Of a stretch of 13,054 nt of DNA, positions 12,991 through 13,054 are shown one piece after another; positions within the stretch are counted from its first letter, which is position 1; the number at the start of each line of letters is the position of its first letter. This DNA is from Oscillospiraceae bacterium. GTDB taxonomy: Bacteria > Bacillota > Clostridia > Oscillospirales > Acutalibacteraceae. The position numbers and the translations under genes were made by a program. A model generated the notes under the pieces. It worked only from the letters and a program-made list of their open reading frames with translations, was not told where the DNA came from and did not search any database. Where the stretch lies: assembly GCA_902774165.1 (NCBI GenBank), contig CACYHJ010000023.1:1-13054 (forward strand). The letters are read 5' to 3'.

Positions 12991-13054
12991 TAAGAAGAGG
13001 AAGTGCTGGGTCGCGACGGGGGAGTCCGGCGTCGCGGAAGCGGATAATAAAAAA
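12983..13054 (+). CDS. Start of a further operon gene (runs off the right edge), unrecognised
   Basis: Twenty-four codons are visible, beginning MFDKKRKCWVATG. The ATG overlaps the stop of the second vWA gene by 8 bp (12983-12990) and is preceded by a consensus ribosome site, so translation is coupled and the operon continues past the window. The visible part is basic and polar, without a signal peptide or a leading transmembrane helix. Nothing identifies its family. Confidence 0.7.
   Translation, partial: MFDKKRKCWVATGESGVAEADNKK

Overview
The window looks like chromosomal DNA of a Gram-positive-type, Firmicutes-like bacterium, most plausibly an uncultured Clostridia from a gut or rumen setting. 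This rests on strong AGGAGG-type ribosome sites, sigma70/SigA promoters with exact 17-bp spacers, a U-tailed intrinsic terminator, a moderately high coding GC content beside very AT-rich promoters, and a sugar-hydrolase gene with a HAD phosphatase gene. The taxonomy is inference; there is no rRNA or marker gene here.

Left part (1-3486, minus strand): a carbohydrate cluster read right to left. A GH38 alpha-mannosidase-type gene (3423 down to 634) is interrupted by one in-frame TAG and also lacks the usual catalytic aspartate. It is followed, after a 238-bp spacer full of short direct and inverted repeats, by the start of a HAD-superfamily hydrolase gene that runs off the left edge. Divergent promoters in the AT-rich gap near 3458-3588 serve the mannosidase (minus) and the next plus-strand genes.

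Middle (3631-5269, plus): a small unit with an alpha/beta-hydrolase (monoacylglycerol lipase or lysophospholipase type) and a zinc-ribbon membrane protein with a Pro/Gly/Gln-rich linker, closed by a clear terminator.

Right part (5413-13054, plus): a tightly packed operon of at least seven genes. In order: a dynamin-like large GTPase; a smaller P-loop GTPase; a remnant of a second copy of that GTPase's 3' end; an unrecognised 209-aa protein; a protein that looks like a nucleotide-site-less relative of the small GTPase, carrying a poly-Gly/poly-Pro linker; two tandem six-helix membrane proteins with intact von Willebrand factor A MIDAS domains predicted to sit outside the membrane; and the first 24 codons of another gene overlapping the second vWA gene by 8 bp. 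The set resembles the GTPase-centred and vWA-containing conflict systems predicted computationally in bacteria, but the pairing of a dynamin-like GTPase, an active/inactive GTPase pair and exported tandem vWA proteins is one I cannot match to a named system. It is the part of the window most likely to be a new system, with membrane surveillance, stress response or phage defence as candidate roles.
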